From assembly GCA_013433145.1 (NCBI GenBank), contig CM024187.1:17721826-17785825 (forward strand): DNA of 64,000 bases, read 5' to 3'. A program made the position numbers and the translations under genes. The stretch is from Ascaris suum. Lineage: Eukaryota; Nematoda; Chromadorea; Rhabditida; Ascarididae. How positions within the stretch are numbered: position 1 is the stretch's first letter; each line of letters opens with the position of its first letter. Of the stretch, positions 28,195 through 40,000 are shown in pieces. Under the pieces are notes generated by a model. That model was not told the origin of the DNA. It did no database searches and saw nothing but the letters and a program-made list of their open reading frames with translations.

Positions 28195-28491
28195 CGTGTG
28201 CACGAATGTGCAGATGCGTTCAGCGGCAGTTCCCCACTGAGATTACATATTCGTCGGCAACGACGGAAGCCACTCCCTGAAAAGTCGATCTCGGGTGCGC
28301 CCAGAGGAACAATGAAAGCGGAATTCAGTTCCGCCTCGTTAAAACCGTTTGCATTGTCGGTTTCCAACCGAATTCCTACTGAAACGAATTTGTCACAAAA
28401 CAGCATAGAACTTCGATTAGTGCGAGTGCGGTCACAATTAGTAGAACTTGGTTTCAACAACAGCAACATCCAACAAGTAATCGCATGGTAA
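28195..28491 (+). CDS. Possible terminal exon, unrecognised
   Basis: Open from an acceptor-like ACACAG at 28194 to TAA at 28491, 98 codons. It encodes a basic patch (IRRQRRKPLPEK) and ends SQLVELGFNNSNIQQVIAW, which loosely resembles a helical UBA-type end. The opposite strand is also open across this segment (28625-28131, 164 codons), so strand and coding status are unresolved. An upstream piece at about 27911-27996, with a TTTCAG acceptor and GTCAGT donor, could belong to the same gene. Confidence 0.22.
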   Translation, partial: RVHECADAFSGSSPLRLHIRRQRRKPLPEKSISGAPRGTMKAEFSSASLKPFALSVSNRIPTETNLSQNSIELRLVRVRSQLVELGFNNSNIQQVIAW

Positions 28492-31400
28492 CAACAGCGA
28501 ATAATGCGACGAAAAACGCAGCAACATGGGGACTGTGGCTGAATGAGAAAATGGCAGCCCTTCAGGGAAATGGAAAGACAGGGAATTATTTGAAGAACGG
28601 GCTGTGGAAGAAACCTTAAAGACAAAATGGGGGAAGCGGGGAAGGTAGGACGGGGAGAGGGAAAGGGAGCGTGTGAAATGGAGAAGTCATGGGTTTCTGC
28701 CTTATCAAAACAAGTGAGCTGAAAAAAAAATCAGGTAGAGCTCCTAGTTCTAGAAGCTTCAAGGTCTAATCGAGTCTTGCTGTTCCTTGATTCACTGGAC
28801 ACCAGCAAGCAGTAGTCATGAGTCTATCTCTGGGTTATGTCGCATCATAAAAGTGTCGAGTACTGGTAGAACTATCTCTTGTCCTGACTCTTTGTGAGAC
28901 CTTGATCCCACTAGATTCTCTCTCTATTTTGCATTTGACGTACCCTCTAGCCCTTCTTCTCTGTTAATCATAACATCAGTTTCACATATTCGTCTTCAAC
29001 TAACTTGTTTTTTAAAAATATAGTTTGACATGCAAACTGGATGCGAACTGTTACATTCCAAGCACACAACTAGTATGACACCCCGATACTTTCTTCTAAA
29101 TCAACGCCTTGCTCTCCCACTATGTGATATACTGGAAGTTATGTGATTGCTGTTATAAGTCGTAGGGTCTCCTTTACAGCAGCTAACACCCATAGGATTT
29201 CTCAATCTTTCACCAAATTTTCAAAGAATTTATTAAAACTGCAATTTGCAATGAAACAAGTTTTGAATACTGCTGCAAATGTTTTCCACGAGTATACATT
29301 ATGCCATACACTGCACCACTCTATGACACCCTCGTAGTTGTCTGTCATAAAGCGCTGGTAGCTGTCGTCCTTGGCTCATTCGCTAAGCGTGCGGAGATTG
29401 ATTTCCGACTTTCTCTCTTCCATTACTAGGCCCTCCACATGTCGTTCCATTCTTTTGGCATATCCGCAATTTCAGGACCTTTTTGATCCTATTCCACATT
29501 CGCCAACCGTTCCGCGACGTTTTCCATTTATTTCTGAATTTCTCCACTCCTACTCGCCACTTTCGCAACATTTCCCAAAATTTCTTTCCTTCCTCCACTT
29601 GCATCGACCAGTTTCTGAAACAAAAGTTAACCTTTTCGCACTCGCCTCATTCTTGTGCTATTTCCCATGTGGTGACCTGGTCTTTGCACAGAACGGACTT
29701 TGTTCCCAACAATGAGTCCGGGCTCACTGGTCTGTGTTTCTAAATCCTGCTGCATGGATCCGATGTTCCTTCGCTATGTCGTCCTTGCCTTGCCAACGCT
29801 ACGACATCATGTGGACTGATTGTTACAAGACTATTAATGGTTTTATTGAAGGCGTTGGTTTTGAACTATATGATTGGTGTTTGATATCAGCCGCTTTTAC
29901 AACAGATAATGCGGCCAATGCATTGTGGAAAACACAAGATTTCGACCGCCTTCCAATGAATGTCCTTCGGCTGCCTCATTTCAGAAGCGGAGAATTTTGA
30001 TCCACATCGCGACTCCGGCACGCAATTAGAATAATAATATGTTTAAGCTAATCGGTAGACACACTGATTGCAGATTGTCGGCATTGAAAATAAGCATAGT
30101 TCTTCTGAAAAAAACTGTGCAAAACAAGTGGTGGGAAAATATTAACCTTCAGGAAAGAAAGCACAGTGGCAGCTTGAAAGAAGACAGACAGCGGAGTAAG
30201 GTTTGGCTGCATGAGGTGAGGAAACACGAGATGAGAAAAAAGGTGTCGCAGAGTTCTTTGTTGAAAATAAAGTTCCGTAGGACAAAATAACCACATTTAA
30301 CCTCGGGTAATGCAGAGATGCATCAAACAAAGAAAATACAATAAATCCACTGCGTTCATTCGATTTACAGCGACGACCTCTAGATGGACAGCATTTAAGT
30401 TTTCAAACCACACGGTAGCATTAAAGGCAATTGCAGTAGCTACAAGCGGATCCATGGTTCGCGGCATCAGAGTTCAGTATTACGATGCTAGCGAACCTGA
30501 AGGGACTTCCGCCTTCTTAAACCCTGTCAATCGTTAAATAATTTATAGTCCAACTCACGCCCAGTAAATGGCGGTGAGCGGATTAAGAAGCCTTCATTGA
30601 AAATAGGAGAAGGTTAGTTAAGTGGGAAATAACGGTAAGCACCGATCGAAACTGGCGGCAAAAGCCAAATATCTAGTGAATGTTTCGAAAAATGGCTGAT
30701 TTAATTCACAGCAGTCATAACCACAACGATTAACAAATTGCACTAAATTAAATTCAGATTCATGATGCTTAAGAACAGTAATTGCACTTGACCAATAATC
30801 GTTACTGCTATTTGCACCGTACCAGGGTAAACAGTGCTCAGGTTCCTGCTGAAAGTAAAGCAGGAAGGATCCGCAGTTTTTCAGAGTACAGTATGATAAG
30901 TCGGCGAACAGGTGCAGTGCAATGCAGTGTATCTCTAACCGCCGAAAAATAATTTTCAATATTCTCCCATCGATACAGTGCTGGAGAATTCGCAGCCTTT
31001 CAAAAAATTCGTTCGTTAACAGCGGTCACTGAAAAAGCGAACAGTGAACATGGGGGGGGGGGGGGGGGAGGGGGAGGGGGACATAAAAATCCACCTTCCT
31101 TTGCATGGCACCTGCTTTTGCGTAGCGTGGCATCATATCTTGGCGATGTCGCGCAAGAGTCATAGCCCACTCCTAGGTCGCTTATATTTGGACCACAGTA
31201 TTACTCAGCAATACGCATTTCGCATGGAAATGCAGAATTTCTAGTGCCGCTTGCGCCATTGGATATTTAGGCCGAGTAAGATATATTACGATACACTAGT
31301 GAGCGAACTGCTTTTATGAGTTGGTAGTGACCGTTAGGTAAACGCAGTTGTGCGGCAACATCAACATGATATTTTTACGGGCGACACTTGCGCCGTGATT

Positions 31401-31720
31401 GTCTGAATGTTGAATGGACGTTATTTGCGTCTGTACAACGCATCCAACACTACAACCATATATGACTGCAGAAGCCCGAAGGAATCCTTCGCCATAGTTA
31501 TAATACAATGCAGACGCTTGCACCGCAAGACAGTTACATCATACATAGTTGCGTTAAAGTTCGGACACTCTGTGCTACTCAGCTTTTTACTTGGATACTT
31601 GCGCAATAAGGTATTCGCACCTGGACGCACCCATTTACAGCATAAATGTTAGTGCCACGAGAAAAGTCTGTATACATGAGAGTATCAAGCACAGATAGTG
31701 GCTCGACCGGATTTTTATAG
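28492..31720. other. No assigned gene
   Basis: Open + pieces at 29734-30000 (contains WTDCYKTINGFIEGVGFELY), 30039-30290 and about 30373-30537 (contains VRGIRVQYYDASEPEG), and a 113-codon - frame at 30959-30618, could include exons, but no consistent splice chain or family was found. 28628-28672 and 31052-31080 are G-rich. Confidence 0.4.
31052..31080 (+). repeat. Poly-G tract
   Basis: A run of 17 G followed by AGGGGGAGGGGG; likely able to form a G-quadruplex. A similar shorter tract is at 36375-36391. Confidence 0.9.
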
Positions 31721-31908
31721 GCACAAGCGCACAGATGGCTACTTCAGGAACTTGGCAAACGAAACTACGATGCTTTCATCCCGACATCCGTCGACATTGT
31801 CAGAGTTGACCTCAGGTTCCCGCACTTTGAACATTTGTCTGTGTATGCCCACATCGTAGCTTCGTCATCTCTTGCATGGACATCCCAAAGCCGAACGACC
31901 GCCCGTAA
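31721..31908. other. Segment open on both strands, possible exon
   Basis: On the + strand it is flanked by a strong acceptor (GATTTTTATAG) and donor (GTAAGT) and reads HRWLLQELGKRNYDAFIPTS and onward for 62 codons. On the - strand an ATG frame over the same bases reads VRLWDVHARDDEATMWAY, with a CSKCG. Only one can be real. It lies about 100 bases beyond the end of MTHFS. I cannot assign a family. Confidence 0.2.
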
Positions 31909-32052
31909 GTGCATGACCGTACGGCAATTGATTTATATCACTGAATAACCTGCGGCTGGACTGCGCGCGTCTCACATGAGAACTGCTCAAACGTACTTAG
32001 TTCGGATGTATGTTTAGGCTCACAGTGCATCCTACAGTTCGCCATCATTCAC

Positions 32053-35000
32053 TCATACAGTAGTAGTAGGCAGCAGGACATGATCAATGGAAGCATCGGT
32101 CTCAGTGGTGGGTAAACTTTCCACGATCTGATAACTTAGGGCCAAAGCAACGCTCAGCGGGGCTGTGCAGAACATTTGGCGGTGTTCGGCAATGAATCGG
32201 TCGTAAAAGCCTTTGCCATGTCCCAAACGTTGCCCTTTGATCGTAAACGCGACGCCTGGCACGACGATTACATCCAGCGCACCTGGAAATTGTTAAGGCA
32301 AGGTGCATATGAAACCATTTTTTTTTCAATGATACCGCTGCACGATCTCGAATATGTTCAAGGCTGTGTTGTGCAAGTTTCTTAAGACAAAACTACATGC
32401 CGTCATGTTAGATTTCGATCCAATTAACTGCGACTGCCGCAATTTAGCCATTGCCTTCGAAATGTCTAAATAGGCAAGGTTTATTTTAAACCAGTTGAAA
32501 TTAAGATCACTGCCAGACTGGAAATATGAGGGTGGTACCAAGGGATTCTGAAAACATTTCATGTAATCGAATCGCTTCATTTATTACCCCGCTAAGTGGG
32601 CGGAGTTGCCGCGAAAATAAAGACACGCGAACGTAAATCAAAAAGATTTTGTCCGTTAAGAATAGATAACTTTGCCGAATAAAGCTTTCCTTAGGATCTC
32701 CGATGGAGAGAAGTTATTTCCATTATTAATTCACAATGAAATAGATTTCGAAGACATTTGAAGGTATGTTAAAGGTCAAATAAGCTGAAGCACTTGAAAG
32801 TTTTGAAGTGAAAAATAACTCATGAAAAAAAAGTCGAAACGTTTAAGGATGCGCTTGGAACATAGAAGATTGCAAAATTTATAAATTTAAATCAGCTTTA
32901 CAAAAAACGCGCTAAAGTTTTGCTGGTATGATTCTAAACGCAGCATTGCTTTACGAAGGGCAATTGCTCGTAATAAAACCAATCAATAAAATGTGTCCAG
33001 TTCCGATTTCACATTAAAATACTCTTACAACGCAAAACAGTTAGCAATGCCACTTCACATGAAAACATAACACATCGTACTGCAAAGCATAATTGAAACG
33101 CTCAGTAGTGAAGTTGTCTAAAAAATTAGAAATAATTTAAACGATCGTAAAGAAGAAGGATATAGCGATGTTTTGAGAATATTTTGAAGAGTTTTACTGA
33201 AGTGCACTTTATGACAGAGACGTTCCCGAATTATTAACAACATTGTTCCATAAATAATCAATACCGTTTGAACTTCCCGATGAAATATTGAACTTATGCA
33301 GCATTTCCCACTTAATACTGAAACTATGCAGCACTACATCATGGCATGTTTTCCTCCTGTGGAGAAAAAGAATGCCATACTGATGAACGGCATCACTACC
33401 TACAAGTTATGTTCTGGTCTATTTCAACATAGAACAACTGCAAATCAAGAATGAGCAAACGAAGAACAGAAAAAAAGCATTCGAAATCCAAATACCATAG
33501 AAAAGGCACGCAACTTATCAAGAATTCAAAAAAAGGTGATATACCTGAATGACGCCAGCTAAGCTCATCGCAAGGGTGCGTATGCTGCCTGATGCCCCAA
33601 AGCACAGCGCCAAGATTCTCAAATTCGTCTTCTGACGCGACACGCAGCATATCCATCTTGTTCGAACCGCGCTGGAAGTTCGGTATAAAGACTTGCTTCC
33701 CGTTCAAAATGCTTTCACGAATTATTGATGTCGTATCCGCTTCGCCAAATGTACTTACATATATCGATAAGCGTGAACATCGTCGGTACCACTCACTGGA
33801 CAAAACCTGCAGTGCAGCTGAAGTAAAGGACCGTTTCATGTGCTCATGGATCCATAATTTCATTTCATAATTTTATCAGGAGTGGTAATATGGACATTTT
33901 TGCTTACGAAATGCAATGTGCGACGATGAGGATAGAACAGATTCATTCCCCACGTTGTAGTGCCCTATGCTATATCATCACGAAGATCGAGAACAATGCT
34001 TATGCGGCGTGCGGCAGCGCATCTGTGCCGTTTGGCCATCCACGTTTCAGCATATCGTGCTCGAAGCGATTATAAGAAGGAAAAAAACGTTTATGAAAAT
34101 CTGAGAGAAGACTCATTGCGCCAATCGTTAACATAACTTCACTCAGCTCGAATAAGTGAGAACGAGAGTAGCCTTTCACGATTTTCAAGACTTCCTCACC
34201 TTTGACATAGGATCCCGAGCAAGCACTGTAAAGGACCACTGAACTTGGGAGCAACACAAAAAACTAGGGATTTTGAGAGAAGAATGGAGATTAGTGCGAA
34301 AAAAAAACTTTGCTCGGGGCCTTCCGAAATGAAACTAACCAGGAGTAAAGCTGGTCCTAAGAAAACTTGTTGGGGGTTCCCGAAATCCAGGGACCCCAGC
34401 CACAACTCTATACTGACGGGTCTCTATATTAATGAATGCTAAAATTCATCAATCACAAAAACATAAGAAAGTTTAGAATTAAGGGAAGTTCTCAACAGGG
34501 ACAAAATCGTAGTTGGTGGAGATGTCCAGCCAACTTCAAAATTTGAGTTGCACATAAAGTTTAGAGAAATCTGAGTAACATAGTTTTTTAATGCTGCTCA
34601 AACAATGTCCTTCAAAGGCGCACAAAATGCTGATTGACAAATTTCGCCTAAAAGACGTTGGAAACCAGCATTTGCACTCATTTAGAAAGGAACATGCAGT
34701 GTGGTTTATGGCGCACTCTGAAGGAAGAGATTAAACGTCATGCTTCGGGCTTTAATGGAAGAAAATTCCAGAACCAGACATTTCAAGCAATGCTAATAGA
34801 TTATCAGGATCCCTTCCACCCCTCACCTTCTCCCCCATCTTCCGATGCCGACCTCAATCTCGAATGACATTTAGATATGCTCCTAATACCTCGTTCTTCC
34901 CCAGTGCAGCCACATCCCTTTCGGAAGAAAATTTTATACCACACTGAGCGAGGAGTAGCTAGAGGAAAATCTGGAGGAAGCTGATTAGAGACAACTTCAA

Positions 35001-35518
35001 AAACTCTTTTAAGGAGATGATCTGCGACAACAGAGGTCCCGAGTCATGAGATTCTGAGAAGACGGAAAGTTAGCTGGAAATGCATCCCGACTATTCCCTT
35101 TTACAGCAATCGCGAACAACCCGGGGACTTATGCTGGTAAAAATGACCTTCCAGAACTCCAATATGTGTCATCGGCCGCTTCCAATTAGTGCCACTGCCC
35201 TGGATTCAACCTCGAAATTGTTGCCGCGTTTCCACATGGCATGTGAAACATAAGAGCACTAATGTCAAACGAGCTGCGAATGCATTGTGGAATTCATGAA
35301 GTTATTGGCCAACCGCACCAAAAGAAGAGGCATACTTGTGCAGTGAGGATTCGACTTTCGTTGACGATTTGTTCTGCTGGAACATTCTCACTAGCAGATT
35401 TCATTCTCAACCGTATCTGTCGTTTCTCCAATGAGATCGCATCATGCGTGTCTGAATGCAAACCCACCATCGCCACGGGAATACTTGTTTGAAAGCGTGT
35501 GAAGCTCCGGCACGTCAT
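32053..35518 (-). CDS. MTHFS: 5-formyltetrahydrofolate cyclo-ligase (methenyl-THF synthetase), complete, 3 exons
   Basis: Catalyses ATP-dependent conversion of 5-formyl-THF to 5,10-methenyl-THF. Exons in coding order: 35470 (or 35518)-35336, 33806-33545 and 32282-32053 (TGA); phases 0 and 1 match at the two junctions. Exon 1 gives the N-terminal helix (EKRQIRLRMKS, then NESRILTAQ). Exon 2 carries SRLSIYVSTFGEADT and GKQVFIPNFQRGSNKMDM. Exon 3 carries VPGVAF and the ATP/phosphate loop QRLGHGKGFYDR. From the inner ATG the product is 208 residues, close to human MTHFS (about 203). An upstream in-frame ATG at 35518 adds 16 residues, MTCRSFTRFQTSIPVA, basic and without acidic residues, which could be a mitochondrial presequence. 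Intron 1 is 1.5 kb. It lies 1.5 kb downstream of GTPBP3 in the same orientation. Confidence 0.95.
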
Positions 35519-37049
35519 TCAAACGACCGACCAAGGCACACCAATGTACCTGCGTTCGGTACTCGCAAATTTCGTGCCAGTGGATAAGGCGCAGTCACAC
35601 TCCACCTTGAAAGGGTCGCGTTACCACATATGGAAAGGTAACGAGAGCTCATATTGAGTATGGCACTTTACCTACTCGAACGGCAATCAACATATTTCAG
35701 ACACATTGTGTTTCTTCACGAAAAAATACAATATGTGTGAAGGAGAGGGAGAAGAAAGGATGGAAATGGAGACAACCAGAATTTTCTTGAAGATTTCGTA
35801 GACGATAAGGAATGAGAAAATGACAGCCACCAGTTCGCCCAAGAAGTTATTTTTTCTAGGGTGTCTTGAGAGTATCTGAACAAGTAACAAAACGCAGAAC
35901 AGTTGGAAAGCGCGACCACAGTCACTGCAGGAAGGACTCGGCCTAAATAAGGCTTTTACCTAGGGCTGATTCTTAGCAACGGCAGCACAGGTTATCTTTG
36001 CCACGTTCCGCTTCTCTCCCCCTCCCGCCTCCACAGCTTCACTACAAAGAGGACACGCAAAGTAAACAAGGAAATTTCTGAGGACTGTTTCAGTGCTTCA
36101 ACAGATTTCGGCCCATCAGGGAACCACGAAAGTAGCATCCAAGAGTACCTCCGAGGGCTCCTGCGACACCTGAAAAACCACTCGATCTTCGGTTCTATTT
36201 GAAAATAGACTGACAATCTGTATAACAGCTTGCTTGAAACAACAACCTGTTCACCCTCCGAAAAAGATGACGACTGCAAACCCTTTATGGTGGACAGGTC
36301 GAGAAACAATTTGGTGCCGAACACTCGCCGAAAATTTTCTCAAGATGGACAGGGAAGAATCGGAATGGGGGATTGGGGGGGGGGGGAGGGGGACAGCAGG
36401 GGAACGAAGGGCCGTCCTGATATATTTCTTGGACGTGTCGGCCTGCAACTCACTTCTTGCGGCACTTAGCCAATTCTCAATCTTGGTGCTCTCTGCTTAT
36501 CGTCAACTTCCGGCCGTTCGGGCCATTTCCCCTTGTGAGCAATTTTTACGCGTTACAATGCGGACGCACAGGTGTTAGCTCGCAATAGTGACAATTATCA
36601 GCACAATGTCGCAAAGACGCAAGAACAACGAACGATGCCCCGCATACTTCCCCTTATGTGGTGAACCGGCTGTATCAACATTCGACTCGAAGAACCAACC
36701 GGCTTTATTTGCTTCGTCATGAAACTGCTTACAACCTTTACAGCGCTTCTGGGTAATTTATAAGGCGTTTGACATAACTCACGCAAAAGACTACCAAGCA
36801 CCTCAAGCACCACCAAGCCACATGAAAGAGCAGCAAAATGGAAGTACGAGGTTATTGTGCGCTACAGTTTACGTCTAAGGAATTTCGTTCATTGATGCTA
36901 TTCATACGCTGCACATATACACAACCAAACGACGCCCCGTCGTGCACTTGCGCAGAAAAATACAGTGGGGAAATAAGTGCAGCAAGCACAGTGAAAAACT
37001 TTGCAACAAGTAGAATAAATGGAACATAAATAACAAAAAAAAATTTTTT
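35519..37049. other. Intergenic between GTPBP3 and MTHFS
   Basis: 1.5 kb holding the GTPBP3 3' flank and MTHFS upstream region. Frames at 36230-36578 on both strands overlap a poly-G tract and are not convincing. No other gene supported. Confidence 0.5.
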
Positions 37050-40000
37050 TTATTTGCCAATACAAAATGATGAAAATATTCGATCGAGAATTTCTTCATT
37101 CACTATCGCACCCGATATCTCACCGATGAGGGCGCTAGCCTCACGCACATATTCGGCAGCTAGGGCGGCGTCAGATGTACTTTGCACCTAAAAAGCGGGT
37201 CGTTGAGGATGCAAATTGAAAACTGGATAAACACTCTTTATAACAACTTAGCAAGGATACTGAGTTCGTGGAAGAGGCAAAAGCTTTCTTGTTGAGCTGG
37301 TTTCATGCTAATATCGTTGGCTGGGTATTCCTGCTTTCCAAAATGGTGCGAAAAAGACGGCTGAGTTGACGCAAAATTTCAGATGCCCAGAAAAGTTCGA
37401 TACTGCAATTCAAGTCATGCATGTTGACTACTTGATTCCAGTTACAATGAATTAATAAATCGGATCCCCAGATATTATGGAAGTCTCATCCACGTCACCG
37501 TTTTCCGAGCCATCTGACTTATTAGCACCCTAAAAGAAACTGGAATTTTAAGAAAGAGCAAGGAAAATGCTTTTCTTCGAGCTTTGCCAGCGCAAAAATG
37601 TGTGCAAAACCGTTACTTCTGCAAGTAAGGATACACGGCATGCGATGATTCGTATAAATGACCGCGAATGATTAAACGAATTATAAAGTCCGAAATGTCA
37701 GTAATGCAACTAAACTTTCTTTGCTCTTAGAAGAAAAGAAAGTGCCGTTAACCTTCGCTAGGGGGGCACTCCTCCTTTTCAGCTAGACCCAGATGAAAAA
37801 TTTTACGGCACCACCCCTCCCTCTTTTCACTAGCCAAACCTTACCGTAACATTTACCCACAATACACTAAAGTGATCCTTGCACCTCATTTAAACTACGG
37901 CCGCTTTCGAACGTCAAATTAACCTGTTCGAGAAGAGAAACAGCATCGCTTAGGAGGATGCGCTGTCGATAGCGACTCAGTAGGGCATCATCGCCCTCAT
38001 CAGGACATAGTGCGGCAATCTGCTCCTTTACTGCTTCCAACTTCAATATAAAAATTATCACCAAAACAACCCACTGCCATCTCTAGTGGAAATGATTCCA
38101 GTCGATCGATCTACGACTTGCAGTGCAGTAACGATGACATTATTCGGTCATCAAATATGCTGTCGTATTTAATAAAGCACAGAAAATGCTCACTGGAGTT
38201 CTATAGTGCTGCCTACGTACGTGCCTGTATGAGTACGCATATGCACATACGTCTGTCGACGTATATGTGTTTTTATGTAAAATGTGTGCGTTTGCGCGTG
38301 TGACTATTCTAAATAAGTAGAACTATAGGAGCTGGAACAATTAAATCTGACGTCTAATTCCCAGATAGTGGAATCCGGCGGAAAATATTCACCAACCTTA
38401 AAATCAACATTAAGAAAAAAACTTTAAATTTCACAGTCTAAAATGATATGCCAAAATACCTAACAACTACAGACACTTCAAAGACTTGTAAACTTACAAT
38501 GTTTGTGATCCCAGTTCTATTTATGCATGACGTAAACACAACTTTCCAAGGCAAAGAGGAGACCACGTGGTGCATATGGGCCGGAATTAGGTCGATCTTA
38601 TTGCAGACTACAACGACGCGTGACGCATCTTCGCAGTGACATTGCCGTAGCAGCACATCAACCTCGGCAGCTATGTCCACACATTTGCTCGCATCGACCA
38701 CAGGTAAAAGCACATGCGCTTCAGCAGCCCTAAACAAATGCGCGCAGTCATATATCAGCGACATTTCAGTTGATTCTGGGTACTTCCTGCTAAGCGTAAA
38801 GAAAGCACTTACTGGAAGAAAACTGAGAAATCATATACTGAACCATTGGAGACATTCAAACGATGATTCACTGTCTAAAAAACATCCTAGGTGTTAAAAC
38901 CGAGGTCACTGAGAAATGCAAAGAGATTACGAGATCGAAATAAGCTACCTCCACAATGAAAAGGGCTGGAATTTCCAATTTTTGCTCTCCACGTATCGGA
39001 AGTCACATCTGCGATCCACGACCACGCACCTGTACTAACGATACGGCAGACATCTTCTACCTACATACAAGGCCAAACATCGACCTACGTACAGCGCTCC
39101 ACCAACGTTAAAAAATTTAACGCTGGTGGAGCGCATATAAATCAAAAAAGCCAAAAAGTTAATCGAAAGCAAATCTGGCTACTTCACAATATGGGACTGT
39201 GGATCCGACAGGATTGTAAGGCATGGGCTTCTAGCCACCATATATAATAGATCAAGTGGCTTGATTATGCATGTAAACTCGTATTCTCATGACTTTTATC
39301 TATCCAAGCAGATCCAAGAACGACGGCAGAGAAACATGCTGATCTATATCCAATTTTAATCGTGCTCATAAACCGATTCAAATTGTGATTCTGCGTCCAT
39401 AATCTTGGCTAAAACTGATGTGCTTGTGCGAGAAAGTGCGACGATGATTTCTTGACAGCACATTTCGGTACTTGGAGAACACGCTTAAAACATAACTGTC
39501 CCTGTTTTGTGTCAATTTTTTCACGTTTGCACATATTTCTGCAATTTTTTCTTGTGACTCAATGGACTGAATGCCTATTAATATGGTGTATGTATGGTAT
39601 GGCGTACATCTCCCCAAACGATGTAAGCTTAAAGGTACTCTAGAAAGGTAGCCGGTGTGAAATCGGATTGCTTTCGGAATGCCATTAATTTTTTCACATT
39701 GGCGGACAGAAGAAAGAGTTGTATGGACTGATAGACTAAGCAAACTATACTGTATGGGTGTTCGATTGAAGTGAAATTATTGGAAGATTCGACTTAGCTC
39801 GGCTTTTTTCGACTTAGATTCGACTGGAAGATATATAGCAAATGTATGGGTTCACGATACTACCTTTCTTCGCCACGCCTTTCATGGCGAAGAAGGAGCC
39901 AACGCGGCCAAAAAAACCCCAACACAGAATGTATGAAAGAATGAAACAACTATTAAGCACACACTTATATAGGGTAGTGAAATACATGCAGGTGCAAGAT

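Noticed and set aside
34000..34257. Protein-like - strand frame of 85 codons upstream of the second MTHFS exon
   Set aside because: It falls inside MTHFS intron 1 once exon 1 is placed at 35.4 kb, matches nothing, and has no consistent splice partner. It shows that frames of this size occur by chance here.
35294..35518. Looked at first like a FLYWCH-type or transposase-associated segment
   Set aside because: Its EKRQIRLRMKS and NESRILTAQ stretches fit the N-terminal helix of MTHFS, the donor at 35335 is in phase with the MTHFS exon at 33806, and the combined length is right.
36230..36578. Overlapping frames of up to 114 codons on both strands
   Set aside because: They run through a poly-G tract, overlap on both strands, and show no family features.
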